DNA from: CAZICM01 sp964537685
Lineage (GTDB): Bacteria > Myxococcota_A > Polyangia > Polyangiales > Polyangiaceae
Direction: 5' to 3'
NCBI GenBank assembly: GCA_964537685.1
Contig: CAZICM010000018.1
Coordinates: 1-64,000 of the forward strand
DNA length: 64,000 nt
This document shows, piece after piece, positions 7,391-16,770 of the stretch; the first letter of the stretch is position 1, and each line of letters opens with the position of its first letter. The notes beneath the pieces are model-generated. The model was not told where the DNA came from. It searched no databases and saw only the letters and a list, made by a program, of their open reading frames with translations. Made by a program: the position numbers and the translations under genes.

Positions 7391-10147
7391 TTATTCGTTG
7401 GTATCTAGGATACCGTCTTCATCGCGATCCAAACCAACGCGATAACCATTGCCAGGGGGCACGCATGTAAACGTGACCTCGCGATGGAGATACGCCGGAA
7501 ATGCAATCAGCGCGATGGTAGGAATGGAGCCTCCTCCGATCCAGCTCGGTATGAACTGACCGGCACCGGTGTACAAGAAGCCGAGCTCGTCGCCCAAGAT
7601 ACGCACTTTGGCAACCAGATCGCATTCGGCTTGGTTTGCCCGCGCTTCCATGAGCGACAGGCGCGTCCAGGCCGCGGCGATGTTGTCTTTGTGCATGGTG
7701 ACTTGCTGGCCGACAATCGGTGCCAGGTTGTTATCGAATGCCAGAAGGTATTGCTCCACTTGACGGCGTTTTTGATCGCCTCCTCCGCCCGGACTGTCAT
7801 CAAAACCGTTCGGGCTGATAAGAATGGGGTTGTTGTTGTCGAAACCAATCGATTTCATGAAGCGGAAAATGGAGTCGTGTGCACCATCGTTGACGAAACC
7901 AAATCCGCGTACTTGATCGCCTTTGTGATCGTTATCGCCTGGGAAAATCGACGGCACGGCGCCCATGCCGAACATGCCAACCTTTTGGTAGAGGTTACGC
8001 AGATGCGGGATCTTCATCCCTTGCGAAACTTCACCTAAGAGGTATTGACCGTCCGTTCCAAAGAAGCCGGGGAAGGCTTCGCCGGTGCCTGCATTGGCGT
8101 TCGGATCGAGCTTGTGACATGTCACGCACTTGTCCGGAAACGCGCCGCCGGGAAGGAAGAAATGATCACGGCCCGCTTGCTGATCGGGCGTAAGCGAGTT
8201 ATCGAGGTTTCGAATCGGGTTCGGCGGATACATGATCTGAAGCGCAAAATCGATGAACGCTTCCATGTCGTCCGCAGGAATTTGGGCGTTGCGCCCGAGT
8301 AGGCCGGGGAAGGCACCTTGGAACTGGCGGAAGGCTTCCCGCTCGTCAAATGTGCCTTCGTTCGGCTGCGCGCTCGGCTCGTGAAATCCGCCCGTCCGAT
8401 CGCCGCGCCAATGCATCGGGCCGTGATTGGCCAGGCCGCGGAGGCTCTGGGTCGTCATCGGACCTTTTAATGCACTGAAGTCGTTGATCGTCGGGAAGGG
8501 CAAAGGCAAAACAAAATTCACCGGACCTGGAAGCACCATGGTCGTTGAATCTGGATTGCCTAAATCCCAAGCCAAACTGTCGAAATCACCAAAGATGTGG
8601 CAGCTTCCGCACGCGGCCTCGCCGTTGCTCGACGAGAAGCGCGCATCGTACAAATACTGCCGGCCCGTGGTGACAGAGGCGGGCTCCGGATTATGGAGAC
8701 TATGCCTCGCAACAACGGTTTTCGCAGTCGGATCGACCACGGCAACCGAGTTATCGAAACGCGTGAGAACGTAGAGCCGATCGTTTTCCTCGTCGAGAAC
8801 GAGGCCGGTCGGTCCTGCGGGGACTCCTGCGTTATCGAGGACAATATGATTCGCCGCATTGGGGACGAAGCTGTCGTTTTCGAGCGCCGCCGTGTTGAAT
8901 ACGCCGATCTTGCTTGAGCCAAACGCTGCCACATACATGGTCTGGCCATCGCTGTCGATGGCCATTCCAAGAGGCTGAGCAAGACTCTTGTCATTCACGG
9001 CATTCGGCGCCGGATCGCAGCAACTGTTGTAGTCGATGTGTTTGTTTAAGTGGCGCGGCGAGACGCTGCCCGGAGAGAGCACGGTAACGCGGGATTTGTG
9101 CAGGTTGCCCCGCACGGTCGATCCCGCAAAAATCCCCGGCCCCTCAAAGCGCTGAAGGTTGTTTGCATCGGTGTTGGTGACATAAATCTTCCCGCTCGCA
9201 GGATTCACCGCCATGTTGAAGAGGATCGTTCCAACGCCCGTGTAGAAGCCCGCGTTGCCGGAAAGCTGTGCAGGCGGGTTCTGTGTGGCGTCGATGACGA
9301 ACACATCTTTATCCGGCAGATTAAACTTCACTGCCGAATCCCACTGTCGGCCGATGGTGTCGACCCAGTGAGCTCCATTGAACTTCACAATAAGCGCCGC
9401 AAGAGGCTGCGCCACGCCGAGATAATCGGTCGCGGGAGGAGGCAGTCCACCTCCTTGCGCCACCAGAAGCCGGTGAATGGATGTCGTTTGGTTGCCACTG
9501 TGAAAACCTGCCGCATAGACATGATCGCCATTTGGGCTGACCGCCAATGCGCGCGGCGTATCCGAAAACAGATTGATGATGGTAAGGGGTGTTCCCCCGA
9601 GCGAGTTTTGACCTAGGTTATTTGCATCAAATACCCAAACGTCGGCGCGCCCAATACCGGGCGTCGTGAGCTGAGGGTCGAACGGTGCGTTTTGACCCCG
9701 GTGCGCTGTCGTGATGAACGCGCGGTTGTTACCTCCGCCGGCAAAGACGATATCGCGAGGCTCATCCCCCACGAGCAGCGTGCGCTTCACACGCGGCGCG
9801 TAGGGACTGGAGACATCCACGACACTGACACTGTCGGAGAGATGATTGATAACCCATACTTCGTGATCGTTTCGGGCCGCCACGGCCACGGGCTCGACGC
9901 CCACGGTCACGGAGCTCTGATGAACGAGCCCCGAGCAGGTGACACGAAAGATTTCGAGTCGGTTATCAGGTGTGTTGACTGCAAAGAGATGCTCGCCGTC
10001 GGGTGACAATGCAAGCGGCCTTACTTGGCCGCTTTCAAAGAGCGTGTACGAATTGGCCTGTGCTGTGAGAGGTATGCAGAAAAACGCAACGAAAAACGCT
10101 GTGAGAAACAACCATGATGAGGTTGTGCATCGCGTGTTTGAGATCAT
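7391..10147 (-). CDS. Secreted YVTN beta-propeller / di-haem cytochrome c peroxidase-like protein
   Basis: Exported 918-aa protein. Start ATG 10147 has GGAG 8 bases upstream and gives a clear signal peptide (MISNTRC then hydrophobic LFLTAFFVAFF, likely cleavage after AQA). Residues about 35-500 hold YVTN-type propeller repeats (LALSPDGEHLFAVN, VWVINHLSDSVSVVDVSSP, LYVLTRFDNSVAVVDP). The C-terminal half has two c-type haem sites, CGSCH and CVTCH, with Met/His-rich surroundings, like the MauG/CcpA di-haem peroxidase family. The very C-terminus (GLDRDEDGILDTNE) is a calcium-binding, thrombospondin type 3-like motif. Likely periplasmic or extracellular redox enzyme; the propeller may be a substrate- or partner-binding scaffold. 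The substrate is unknown. Monocistronic, divergent from the ankyrin lipoprotein gene. Confidence 0.85.
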   Translation of the reverse strand: MISNTRCTTSSWLFLTAFFVAFFCIPLTAQANSYTLFESGQVRPLALSPDGEHLFAVNTPDNRLEIFRVTCSGLVHQSSVTVGVEPVAVAARNDHEVWVINHLSDSVSVVDVSSPYAPRVKRTLLVGDEPRDIVFAGGGNNRAFITTAHRGQNAPFDPQLTTPGIGRADVWVFDANNLGQNSLGGTPLTIINLFSDTPRALAVSPNGDHVYAAGFHSGNQTTSIHRLLVAQGGGLPPPATDYLGVAQPLAALIVKFNGAHWVDTIGRQWDSAVKFNLPDKDVFVIDATQNPPAQLSGNAGFYTGVGTILFNMAVNPASGKIYVTNTDANNLQRFEGPGIFAGSTVRGNLHKSRVTVLSPGSVSPRHLNKHIDYNSCCDPAPNAVNDKSLAQPLGMAIDSDGQTMYVAAFGSSKIGVFNTAALENDSFVPNAANHIVLDNAGVPAGPTGLVLDEENDRLYVLTRFDNSVAVVDPTAKTVVARHSLHNPEPASVTTGRQYLYDARFSSSNGEAACGSCHIFGDFDSLAWDLGNPDSTTMVLPGPVNFVLPLPFPTINDFSALKGPMTTQSLRGLANHGPMHWRGDRTGGFHEPSAQPNEGTFDEREAFRQFQGAFPGLLGRNAQIPADDMEAFIDFALQIMYPPNPIRNLDNSLTPDQQAGRDHFFLPGGAFPDKCVTCHKLDPNANAGTGEAFPGFFGTDGQYLLGEVSQGMKIPHLRNLYQKVGMFGMGAVPSIFPGDNDHKGDQVRGFGFVNDGAHDSIFRFMKSIGFDNNNPILISPNGFDDSPGGGGDQKRRQVEQYLLAFDNNLAPIVGQQVTMHKDNIAAAWTRLSLMEARANQAECDLVAKVRILGDELGFLYTGAGQFIPSWIGGGSIPTIALIAFPAYLHREVTFTCVPPGNGYRVGLDRDEDGILDTNE

Positions 10148-10814
10148 GTGTTGCACTCCAAGTGGTAAAAGGTTGTGAAGCACGGCGCTTGTTTGAGAAA
10201 ACAGGACGCCATTTTTGATGGTCTCGAATTTGGGTCCATAAATCAAGACCCATGAATCGATGTTCCGTAAAAAAATTTACGCACCGAATTTCTTGGGCAT
10301 TTTCTGTTGCCCATTGGTCGATTTTAGAGACGATGTAGGATAAGCTGGGGATGAGGTCGTGAGCGGTCCCTGATGCTCGTACCGATCCATCAAGAGCCTT
10401 TAAACGTAGATGTTTAATGCATGTAAGATATACTGCGACACAATCACCGTAAAAGATCGGTTACGGGAGACATATATGATCGTTGGGTGATCCATCACCG
10501 TGAATCAGGAAAAAAAAATGCATCGTAATTGACAGATGCGCAAGAATTTGATTGGCGGGCCGCGAAGCATTCTACACACCGTGGCCTACTATCCACATGT
10601 GCAAAAATCGCATGTGCAAATCTAGCCGTGAAACACATAGATTTCGCACGCATCCCTGTGGACATGAGACCACAAGTCAGCATCGGGATGGGGGCCATGC
10701 GTATGGAGAGTCTCATTTATTCAAAGAGGCTCGTATTATTTTTCCACTATTTTTTCGTTGACAAAACTTGACACCAAAGGCCCGGATGAGTTTTGATAGA
10801 ACTGGACGCACGCT
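10148..10814. other. Divergent intergenic region with promoter-like boxes, no convincing gene
   Basis: About 670 bases between divergently transcribed genes. AT-rich toward the right. Two overlapping TTGACA boxes (10758-10763 and 10768-10773) lie about 50 bases before the ankyrin lipoprotein start and could be -35 elements; the expected -10 positions carry only weak matches. Short frames here, such as 10529-10771 on the plus strand, have no ribosome binding site or recognisable protein features and are not called. Confidence 0.4.
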
Positions 10815-13268
10815 ATGGCTAAGCAATTCGATATCATTCAAAGACGATGCAATCCTTGGACAAATTCAAATCTTGTCCAACGTAACGTTATCTTATCGGT
10901 GTTTGGTGTTCTCTTAGGGATAGGAACGGGGTGCAATCCAAATTTTTCTGTTCCTTCTGAAGATTCGGGTCCCCCTCCTGTGTTGATGTCAGCGTCCGCG
11001 ACCCCAACGGATTCGGATTCTGATGAGATAGATATGTCTCCCCCACCTCCATCGACTCCGGATGAGTCGGCGGGAGAAGACACGCCCAGACGTGTGCTCG
11101 CGCGTATTCAGGGAAACTTGGAGCGGGTGGCCGCGGGAGAGCGGCCTGCTCCGCCTCGTCATGGAGCCACCGCTCATGCTTTGGAGGGGCTGGTGGATGT
11201 GTTTGCCGCTCTAATGAAGGGCGATGCGGATGTGGACACGCAGCTTGAAGCTGTGGAAGCGAAGATCATGGGGCATCTTTCGGAAAAAGTTCAGGAAGCG
11301 TTTCCGATGGCGGAAAGAAAAAAGGGCGGCAGTATCGTAAAAGATTCGTATGAGGCGCCGGCGTATGAGGCGTTGCTGCTGAAAATCCTCAAGGGGGCGC
11401 CGCGGGGTCCCAAGGGGCACTGGATACGATTTGCGGCGCTGATGCGGGCCACCGATGCAACGCTGGTGATGGCAGGAGCCTCGTTTCCGCTCAGGAATCA
11501 GTCGTTTAGCTTGTTTTCGCGGACGCAGTTGATCATTCGAAGCGAGTCGGAAAGCTATAGGGATGATGCCTTTCTACGAATTCCGTGCCGGGCGCTTCCG
11601 GGGCGCGTGAAGCTGTTGGAGGAGGCGTATAAGAAGCTGGGCCGGGCGGCGGGTGTTCTGATGGGATGTCCGGTGGCTCAAGGAAAAGAGGTGAATTGGG
11701 CGCTGATGGAGCGTTTTGCAAGCGATCCGGCGGCGGTGGCGAAGGATGTTCTGCCTAAAAAGGCCGAGGAAAAGCCACGCGCCAATCAAAATACGGAAGA
11801 GCCCACGCCCCCTCCCCTACCCTGGAACGAAGGTGCGGCGCTTGTGTTTATGGCTGAAAATCCGGATGAGGCGGATCGGGTGCTTCGAAAAGGCTCGTCT
11901 GCGCGGGCAAAGCTGGATCGGTTGCTGTTTTTGCATGCGCTTAGGCCGGCCTCCAAAGAGCGCGATGGGCAGATTCAGAAGTTGAAGGACGACATCGATA
12001 AGGCTTCAATGAAGGCTATCAAGTCCAATCCAGACGATGCTTCGCTCGCTGAGATGGAAGAGTTGACGCCAATATCCTACGATGGGAGCGATGAGAGTCT
12101 ATTGCCTACGCTGCGCCTGGCTTCATCGGTGGGGGTGGCGTCAACGGTATCGTCGTTTTATGCAATTCCCTGTGCGATTCTGGTGGCCAAGCCGGCGCTT
12201 ATGAAGTCGGCAGAGCCTTTATTCGGAGGCAATCGGGATAATTTTCTGCCTCGCTCGGGTTGTGCATGGGGTATAGGATTTGTTAAAGGATTTCCCGATG
12301 CGGAATTTGAAGCTTATCGTTCGGCATCGCAAGAGCCGGATGGGAATTTCTATATGAATTTCAGCGGAACGATGAAATTTGGCTTGGCCAGTCACCAGCA
12401 GGCATTTGTCGAGCGTTTTCGTGTGGATCCCAAAAGTGTTTTAAATCAGGAAGATTCTCCCGCGCCTACCTTCGATGAACCGTATTTGGTTTGGTCTTAT
12501 CTATCCCTGGAAAACCGGGCAGCGTTTATGAGGGTTGTTGCAAAGTCTTCGGCACTCCGGGAGAAGCTCTTGGCTCATCTTCAAAAGAGGGGCCTTTCAG
12601 CTCAAGAGGCCAAGGATGCGACCCGGCAGGCTATTTTTGAGGGAGTTTGGGGAGCTTCGTGTGGAAATAATCCCCCTAAGCTTTCTTTGCGCAAGCTGCT
12701 GATCGAGAAGGCTTCCACGGATGAAATATCGGGCTTTATTCAGCGAGGCGAATATAAAAATATGGAGGCCCTGGAGGCATTTACTGAATGTGCAAGATAT
12801 GCTTCCATGGATCCTTTGGTTCATGTTGCAGTGGGTCATCCGGCTTCTCTTCCGATATTGTGGGAGAAATTAAAGGGTATTTCCTTTAGGGAAGCCCAAG
12901 AGCTGGATGTGGTGATCGATGCAAACCGGACCAATGAGTTCGGAAAGACTCCCTTGATGGCGGCGGCCCAGGCCAATCAGCTTGAAAGCATTCGTTTTTT
13001 GCTGAAAAACGGCGCCGATGTGAATTGGGCGACGCGAAAACGAGGCGAGCCTTGGCTGAGGCATGATGCTAGGACGGCGCTGATGTATGCGGCATCGCGG
13101 GGTTCGCCGGCGCTGATTCAGGCGCTGCTGGACGCGGGCGCCGATAAATTCGCATCGGATACCCGAGGTTTTAGGGCTATTCATTATTTGCTTGGACATG
13201 GCCCTACGCCTCCAAACCCTGTGTTGACGGCGGAAGAACAGGCAGAGGCGGCCAAGCGATTGTATTGA
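10815..13268 (+). CDS. Ankyrin-repeat lipoprotein
   Basis: 817-aa predicted lipoprotein. A basic N-region is followed by hydrophobic VILSVFGVLLGIGTGC, where IGTGC is a usable lipobox with Cys near residue 40. A Pro/Ser/Asp-rich linker follows (about 45-95), typical of surface or periplasmic lipoproteins. The long middle is helical with no family I recognise. The C-terminal about 110 residues carry at least two ankyrin repeats (GKTPLMAAAQANQLESIRFL, ARTALMYAASRGSPALIQAL, then DTRGFRAIHYLL). Ankyrins mediate protein-protein binding. The start is uncertain because no clear Shine-Dalgarno precedes ATG 10815. The next gene starts 33 bases downstream on the same strand, so the two may be co-transcribed. 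Confidence 0.75.
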   Translation: MAKQFDIIQRRCNPWTNSNLVQRNVILSVFGVLLGIGTGCNPNFSVPSEDSGPPPVLMSASATPTDSDSDEIDMSPPPPSTPDESAGEDTPRRVLARIQGNLERVAAGERPAPPRHGATAHALEGLVDVFAALMKGDADVDTQLEAVEAKIMGHLSEKVQEAFPMAERKKGGSIVKDSYEAPAYEALLLKILKGAPRGPKGHWIRFAALMRATDATLVMAGASFPLRNQSFSLFSRTQLIIRSESESYRDDAFLRIPCRALPGRVKLLEEAYKKLGRAAGVLMGCPVAQGKEVNWALMERFASDPAAVAKDVLPKKAEEKPRANQNTEEPTPPPLPWNEGAALVFMAENPDEADRVLRKGSSARAKLDRLLFLHALRPASKERDGQIQKLKDDIDKASMKAIKSNPDDASLAEMEELTPISYDGSDESLLPTLRLASSVGVASTVSSFYAIPCAILVAKPALMKSAEPLFGGNRDNFLPRSGCAWGIGFVKGFPDAEFEAYRSASQEPDGNFYMNFSGTMKFGLASHQQAFVERFRVDPKSVLNQEDSPAPTFDEPYLVWSYLSLENRAAFMRVVAKSSALREKLLAHLQKRGLSAQEAKDATRQAIFEGVWGASCGNNPPKLSLRKLLIEKASTDEISGFIQRGEYKNMEALEAFTECARYASMDPLVHVAVGHPASLPILWEKLKGISFREAQELDVVIDANRTNEFGKTPLMAAAQANQLESIRFLLKNGADVNWATRKRGEPWLRHDARTALMYAASRGSPALIQALLDAGADKFASDTRGFRAIHYLLGHGPTPPNPVLTAEEQAEAAKRLY

Positions 13269-13301
13269 GGGACGGATTCTGAACAGGCGAGGATATCGTC
13301 G

Positions 13302-14432
13302 ATGGCGACTTCATTTGCAGCGCTGATTTATAGGGTGGATCAGGTTTCAGAGCGGGCGCTTTCGCATGGATGTGGTGTTTCGCTCGCGGGGTACGACTTG
13401 AAGGCGCCCGGTTTGTTATGTGCGGACATTCCTGGGCAATCCCGATGGAAGTCGGCGTTCTACCGAAGCGGGCGGAGTTCCAAAGATCCGGCAGCGGCCT
13501 ATGAAGAATTCGATCATGCGTGTGAGCTATTTGAGAATGAGCTTCCTCCCGGGCGCTGTGTGTGCGATGCGGCGGAGGCCCCGGATGCCGTGGTGTATGC
13601 GCTGGTGCATTCGGATGATATGCTTCACGATGATGGGTTTCGCTTTACGAAAGGCGGGTTTTCCAGGTCTTTTGTGCATGAAGTCGATGATGGTGCCGAG
13701 TGTGGATATCAAGATGTAGAGAAATATGATGTTGAACATATCCCCCTGGAGGAGGATGATTCGAAGGCGGAGGCGCGGATAAGGCCCTGCCGGGGTTCGG
13801 TGTTTTTATCGAAGGAGCTTGGGTTTTCAGTCCTTTCCTCGCTTGTTCAAGCGTTGTTTATGGCCGATCGGAAGCTGTTGATTAAGCTGTTGGAGGGGAG
13901 TCCCGCAGCCATTTCAGAGGAAGCGGCCAGGTTGAATGCGGTGCTGGGCCGAAGCGGCGGGCGCGGTGCCTTTACGCTTTCAAATGCGATATATGGTGTA
14001 AAGCCGCCCGATACCTTCCTGGCTTTTGTCCAGTCCTATGATTGGTCCGACCCTCGTGATCCCAGCGATTTATACCGGGAGCTTGCCCTTGGTGGTATTG
14101 AGGGAACGCTTCACTTTATGCGGGGGCCGGATATTGAGGCGAAGGGGCGGGATTCCCAATGGGAAAAGAGTGCAAAACAAGGGCTTTTTCCATTCGCCAC
14201 CTTGAAGCCGGGGGGGCCCTCGGGCCAAAGAACGGGTGAGCAAATCCTTTCGCTTTCGGCGAATGGAGAATCGCTGTTGCTGGTGGACGCCCGTGGAAAG
14301 GCTCAGGAGGCAGGCCCTACTTTTGCGGAATTGTTGAGGTATTTGGCGCTGGGCTGGAAGAAGCGCGATGAGGTCGAGGAGGATTTGATCGAAGCGCTGA
14401 TGCTGAAGGCGAAGGTGAGGCGGCTTGCGTAA
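13302..14432 (+). CDS. Hypothetical protein, probable partner of the ankyrin lipoprotein
   Basis: 376 aa, not recognised. No signal peptide or membrane segment is evident. It has scattered cysteines in the first 150 residues (HGCGVSL, GRCVCD, GAECGYQ) and an acidic mid-region; the C-terminal half contains SGQRTGEQILSLSANGESLL. Codon use and a start 33 bases after the preceding stop, with GAGG about 10 bases before the ATG, support a real gene in an operon with the ankyrin lipoprotein. It could be a cytoplasmic or immunity-type partner, but that is guesswork. It converges on 14443-15009 with 10 bases between stops. Confidence 0.65.
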   Translation: MATSFAALIYRVDQVSERALSHGCGVSLAGYDLKAPGLLCADIPGQSRWKSAFYRSGRSSKDPAAAYEEFDHACELFENELPPGRCVCDAAEAPDAVVYALVHSDDMLHDDGFRFTKGGFSRSFVHEVDDGAECGYQDVEKYDVEHIPLEEDDSKAEARIRPCRGSVFLSKELGFSVLSSLVQALFMADRKLLIKLLEGSPAAISEEAARLNAVLGRSGGRGAFTLSNAIYGVKPPDTFLAFVQSYDWSDPRDPSDLYRELALGGIEGTLHFMRGPDIEAKGRDSQWEKSAKQGLFPFATLKPGGPSGQRTGEQILSLSANGESLLLVDARGKAQEAGPTFAELLRYLALGWKKRDEVEEDLIEALMLKAKVRRLA

Positions 14433-14442
14433 ACCCCGGGTT

Positions 14443-15009
14443 TTATAGGCAAGAGCAAAGCGGATCGTTGGTTGCGCATACACAGCCCATGGTGACGCGG
14501 CGATCGCCCTTGGAAGGCGGGCTGGGTATAGACACCGTTGCAGCGGGAGGCCGATCAGGAAGGGAGCCGGGGGCAAGCCTTTTGGGCGCGCATGAGTCGG
14601 TGGGAGCGGCCGCGGAGGGCTCTGGGGGATTGCTTGGGGCTGTAACCGGTAGGGCTGATTGAGGTTCCGGTTGGACGGTGATCGGTGGTTCGCTGGGGGC
14701 TGGGTCGGAATGACAAGCGGCCAAGAGCGAAGCTGTCATGGCCATCTTAAGGAGGGGGAGCGAGCGCTTGGAGGGAGCCACCGAATCGCGGAAGAAAACG
14801 CGGCCTTCGCTGTCGTGCTCGACGCGGATGCAGAGCGTCCCGCGAGGAGCGGATGCGATTAGCTCGGCGGCCTCGTCTTCGCTCAGGGCTGAAATCGCAT
14901 GCACATGTTTTTGGCATTCGCCGCAAAAACGCTGGGCTGAATCGCCTTGCATGCCATTCCAAGACTGCGGGCACGGCTCGGAAATATGAAGGATACGCGG
15001 CATATGCAT
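14443..15009 (-). CDS. Small membrane protein with N-terminal Cys motif (PCPxxW...RFCxxC) and Pro/Ala-rich tail
   Basis: 188 aa. Residues about 12-50 read PCPQSWNGM then RFCGECQKHVHAISALSEDEA. This matches a small cysteine module (PCxxxWxxM...FCxxCxxxV) that I recall at the N-terminus of various Bacteroidota and Myxococcota proteins. A short hydrophobic stretch follows (PLLKMAMTASLLAAC, about 83-98), then a Pro/Ala/Ser-rich segment and a Cys-rich end (MGCVCATND, LCSCL). The AAC could be a lipobox inside a membrane anchor or simply a membrane segment. It lies 63 bases downstream of the eCIS operon on the same strand, so read-through is possible, though no functional link is visible. Start is ATG 15009 or 15003. 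Confidence 0.6.
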   Translation of the reverse strand: MHMPRILHISEPCPQSWNGMQGDSAQRFCGECQKHVHAISALSEDEAAELIASAPRGTLCIRVEHDSEGRVFFRDSVAPSKRSLPLLKMAMTASLLAACHSDPAPSEPPITVQPEPQSALPVTAPSNPPEPSAAAPTDSCAPKRLAPGSLPDRPPAATVSIPSPPSKGDRRVTMGCVCATNDPLCSCL

Positions 15010-15072
15010 CGTCTATATCCGATTTGAGCGCATCTGCCAAACTCTTTTTCGAGAGCCGGCGCTTTTTGCTGT

Positions 15073-16764
15073 CTACCGTTCCGTGGTAGATCCGTAATGA
15101 TAGGAGATGACCCAGCCTAACCATGGTACCCACCCCGGATCGATGTCGAGTCCAGCCTTTCGAATGAGAATATCGGCTTGTCCATGTTCGAAGAAGATGT
15201 CGCAGTGGGTGGGGCTGGTTTGAATCCAGCCCTCGCGGCATATAAGCCGGACGAGTCCCATGCCAACCGTGCGGCGGCAATAGCGGCGGATTGCGATGTG
15301 AAATGATCGGATCAAATCTTGAATAGAGCCAGGTTGTTGGATTTTTCGCTGAAAGATCTGAAGAATGGGGTCTTCTGCGTCGGCGCCGAGCCTGAGAGCG
15401 ATATGAGTCAAGAGATGAGCGGCAAACTCGGCATCCAGAAGAGATGGCTGGGACTGGAGCAGCGTGGAAATGCCCAGTCGTTCCAAGATGGGAATGAGGA
15501 AAAATAGTCCTGCAATTTGGCTTTTTTTGGAGTGCAAACCATCTTTATGGAGGGGTGAATTGGGAATAGATTCAGGCTGAGCCACAGCGTGAATCTCCGG
15601 TGGCGATTGTGGGAAAGGCTTTTCCGAGGGTGTCAACGGCTGATCTTGTAATCTTAACCTGGGCGTAGAGGCCCGATCCATATGAGACGGTAAAGTATCT
15701 GTGAGCTCTAAAATAGGTCTATCGGGAAGGACAGGCGTTTCTACCTTATGGTGTAGAGGGGGAGTATGCAGTAAAGGCGCGCGGGTAAGGGACGGAAGAT
15801 GAGGAGGGGGCTTGATGTCAGCCATTGGCACTTGCGGTTGGGGCACCGGGCGGGATAGGTCGTTTGAGGAAACGAATTCGGGTGAAAGATGGCTTGGTGT
15901 CAAGGGTTCGCGGGAATTGGGGGCATCGCCAAGACGCGCAGCATCGAGGGTGCGAAGAAGTGCGAGCACTTGGCCAGCCAGCCGGCGATCGAAGAGGCGG
16001 ACGGGCCGCTCCACACATAGAAGGGCCGCGGCCAAGAAGCGGGTACGCCTGTCTTGAATACCCCACATTTCAAGCCATTTCCGAAGGGTGTTCAGATGCA
16101 TGGGGGATTGAAGTGAAAGGTCACTTGAAACCGGGGGCAATGGTACCGCGCTATCAAGGGCGGGACCAGGGACAGATGGATGGGTTGGTTCGGGTCCTTG
16201 ATTCAATTCATTCCACAGGGTTCGAACCAAAACGGTGCCATCTTCGGGCGATAAGACACTCAAGAGCATGTCTAAGCCCCCCATTTGGGATAGCTCTCTA
16301 AACACGCGTATAAATGCTCCCGCTCCGGCTGCCGAGGACATTGCGCCTTGAGCAGCGGCCCGAAGCGCTTCAGGCACGGGCATATCTGTACGAAATCCCG
16401 GCACGGCAAGCGGCCAAAACCAAGCATCGGATTTTCCGCCTTTGCATAGCGTGAGGGTGAGCGCCGAATAAGGTTCGGCATCATCCCAGAAAAATACACA
16501 GGGGGCATCTTTGGCGGTCGGTTCCAGCGCGTGGACAGCCTGGGAAGCAAGTTCACGAAAACGCCGCTCGAGCTGAAGCGAAAGGGAGCTGGGGGGCAAG
16601 TCGCTCCGTATGGTTCCCAGCGAGATAGAGCGGTAAATCAACAAGCGGCCGGTGTCGGGCGCAGAGGCCGTTCGCATGGCGTCTTCCACCAAGAAGACAC
16701 CCCTACGAATAAGGCCGTCGGTCCTCGCACTCAGGTTAAGCCGCTGAATTCGCCGGTTTGCCAT
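15073..16764 (-). CDS. eCIS tape-measure-like protein (CIS_TMP-like C-terminus)
   Basis: 563 aa, last gene of the contractile injection operon. The N-terminus (RRIQRLNLSARTDGLIRRGV, VEDAMRTAS) and the C-terminus (IRKAGLDIDPGWVPWLGWVI) resemble a conserved eCIS-encoded protein. Near residues 425-475, IAGLFFLIPILERLGI followed by LLDAEFAAHLLTHIAL and a conserved PILQIF matches the pattern of the family annotated as contractile injection system tape measure protein. The middle (about 285-420) is Pro-rich and low in structure. At 563 residues it is short for a phage tape measure, so an assembly or capping role is an alternative. Six bases separate it from the AAA+ ATPase stop. Confidence 0.65.
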   Translation of the reverse strand: MANRRIQRLNLSARTDGLIRRGVFLVEDAMRTASAPDTGRLLIYRSISLGTIRSDLPPSSLSLQLERRFRELASQAVHALEPTAKDAPCVFFWDDAEPYSALTLTLCKGGKSDAWFWPLAVPGFRTDMPVPEALRAAAQGAMSSAAGAGAFIRVFRELSQMGGLDMLLSVLSPEDGTVLVRTLWNELNQGPEPTHPSVPGPALDSAVPLPPVSSDLSLQSPMHLNTLRKWLEMWGIQDRRTRFLAAALLCVERPVRLFDRRLAGQVLALLRTLDAARLGDAPNSREPLTPSHLSPEFVSSNDLSRPVPQPQVPMADIKPPPHLPSLTRAPLLHTPPLHHKVETPVLPDRPILELTDTLPSHMDRASTPRLRLQDQPLTPSEKPFPQSPPEIHAVAQPESIPNSPLHKDGLHSKKSQIAGLFFLIPILERLGISTLLQSQPSLLDAEFAAHLLTHIALRLGADAEDPILQIFQRKIQQPGSIQDLIRSFHIAIRRYCRRTVGMGLVRLICREGWIQTSPTHCDIFFEHGQADILIRKAGLDIDPGWVPWLGWVISYHYGSTTER

Positions 16765-16770
16765 CGGGCT

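Noticed and set aside
10529..10771. Plus-strand frame of 80 codons in the divergent gap
   Set aside because: No ribosome binding site and no protein-like composition; the gap also has several overlapping short frames.
15812..16301. Plus-strand frames over the tape-measure-like gene
   Set aside because: They are antisense to a well-supported gene and show no domain features.
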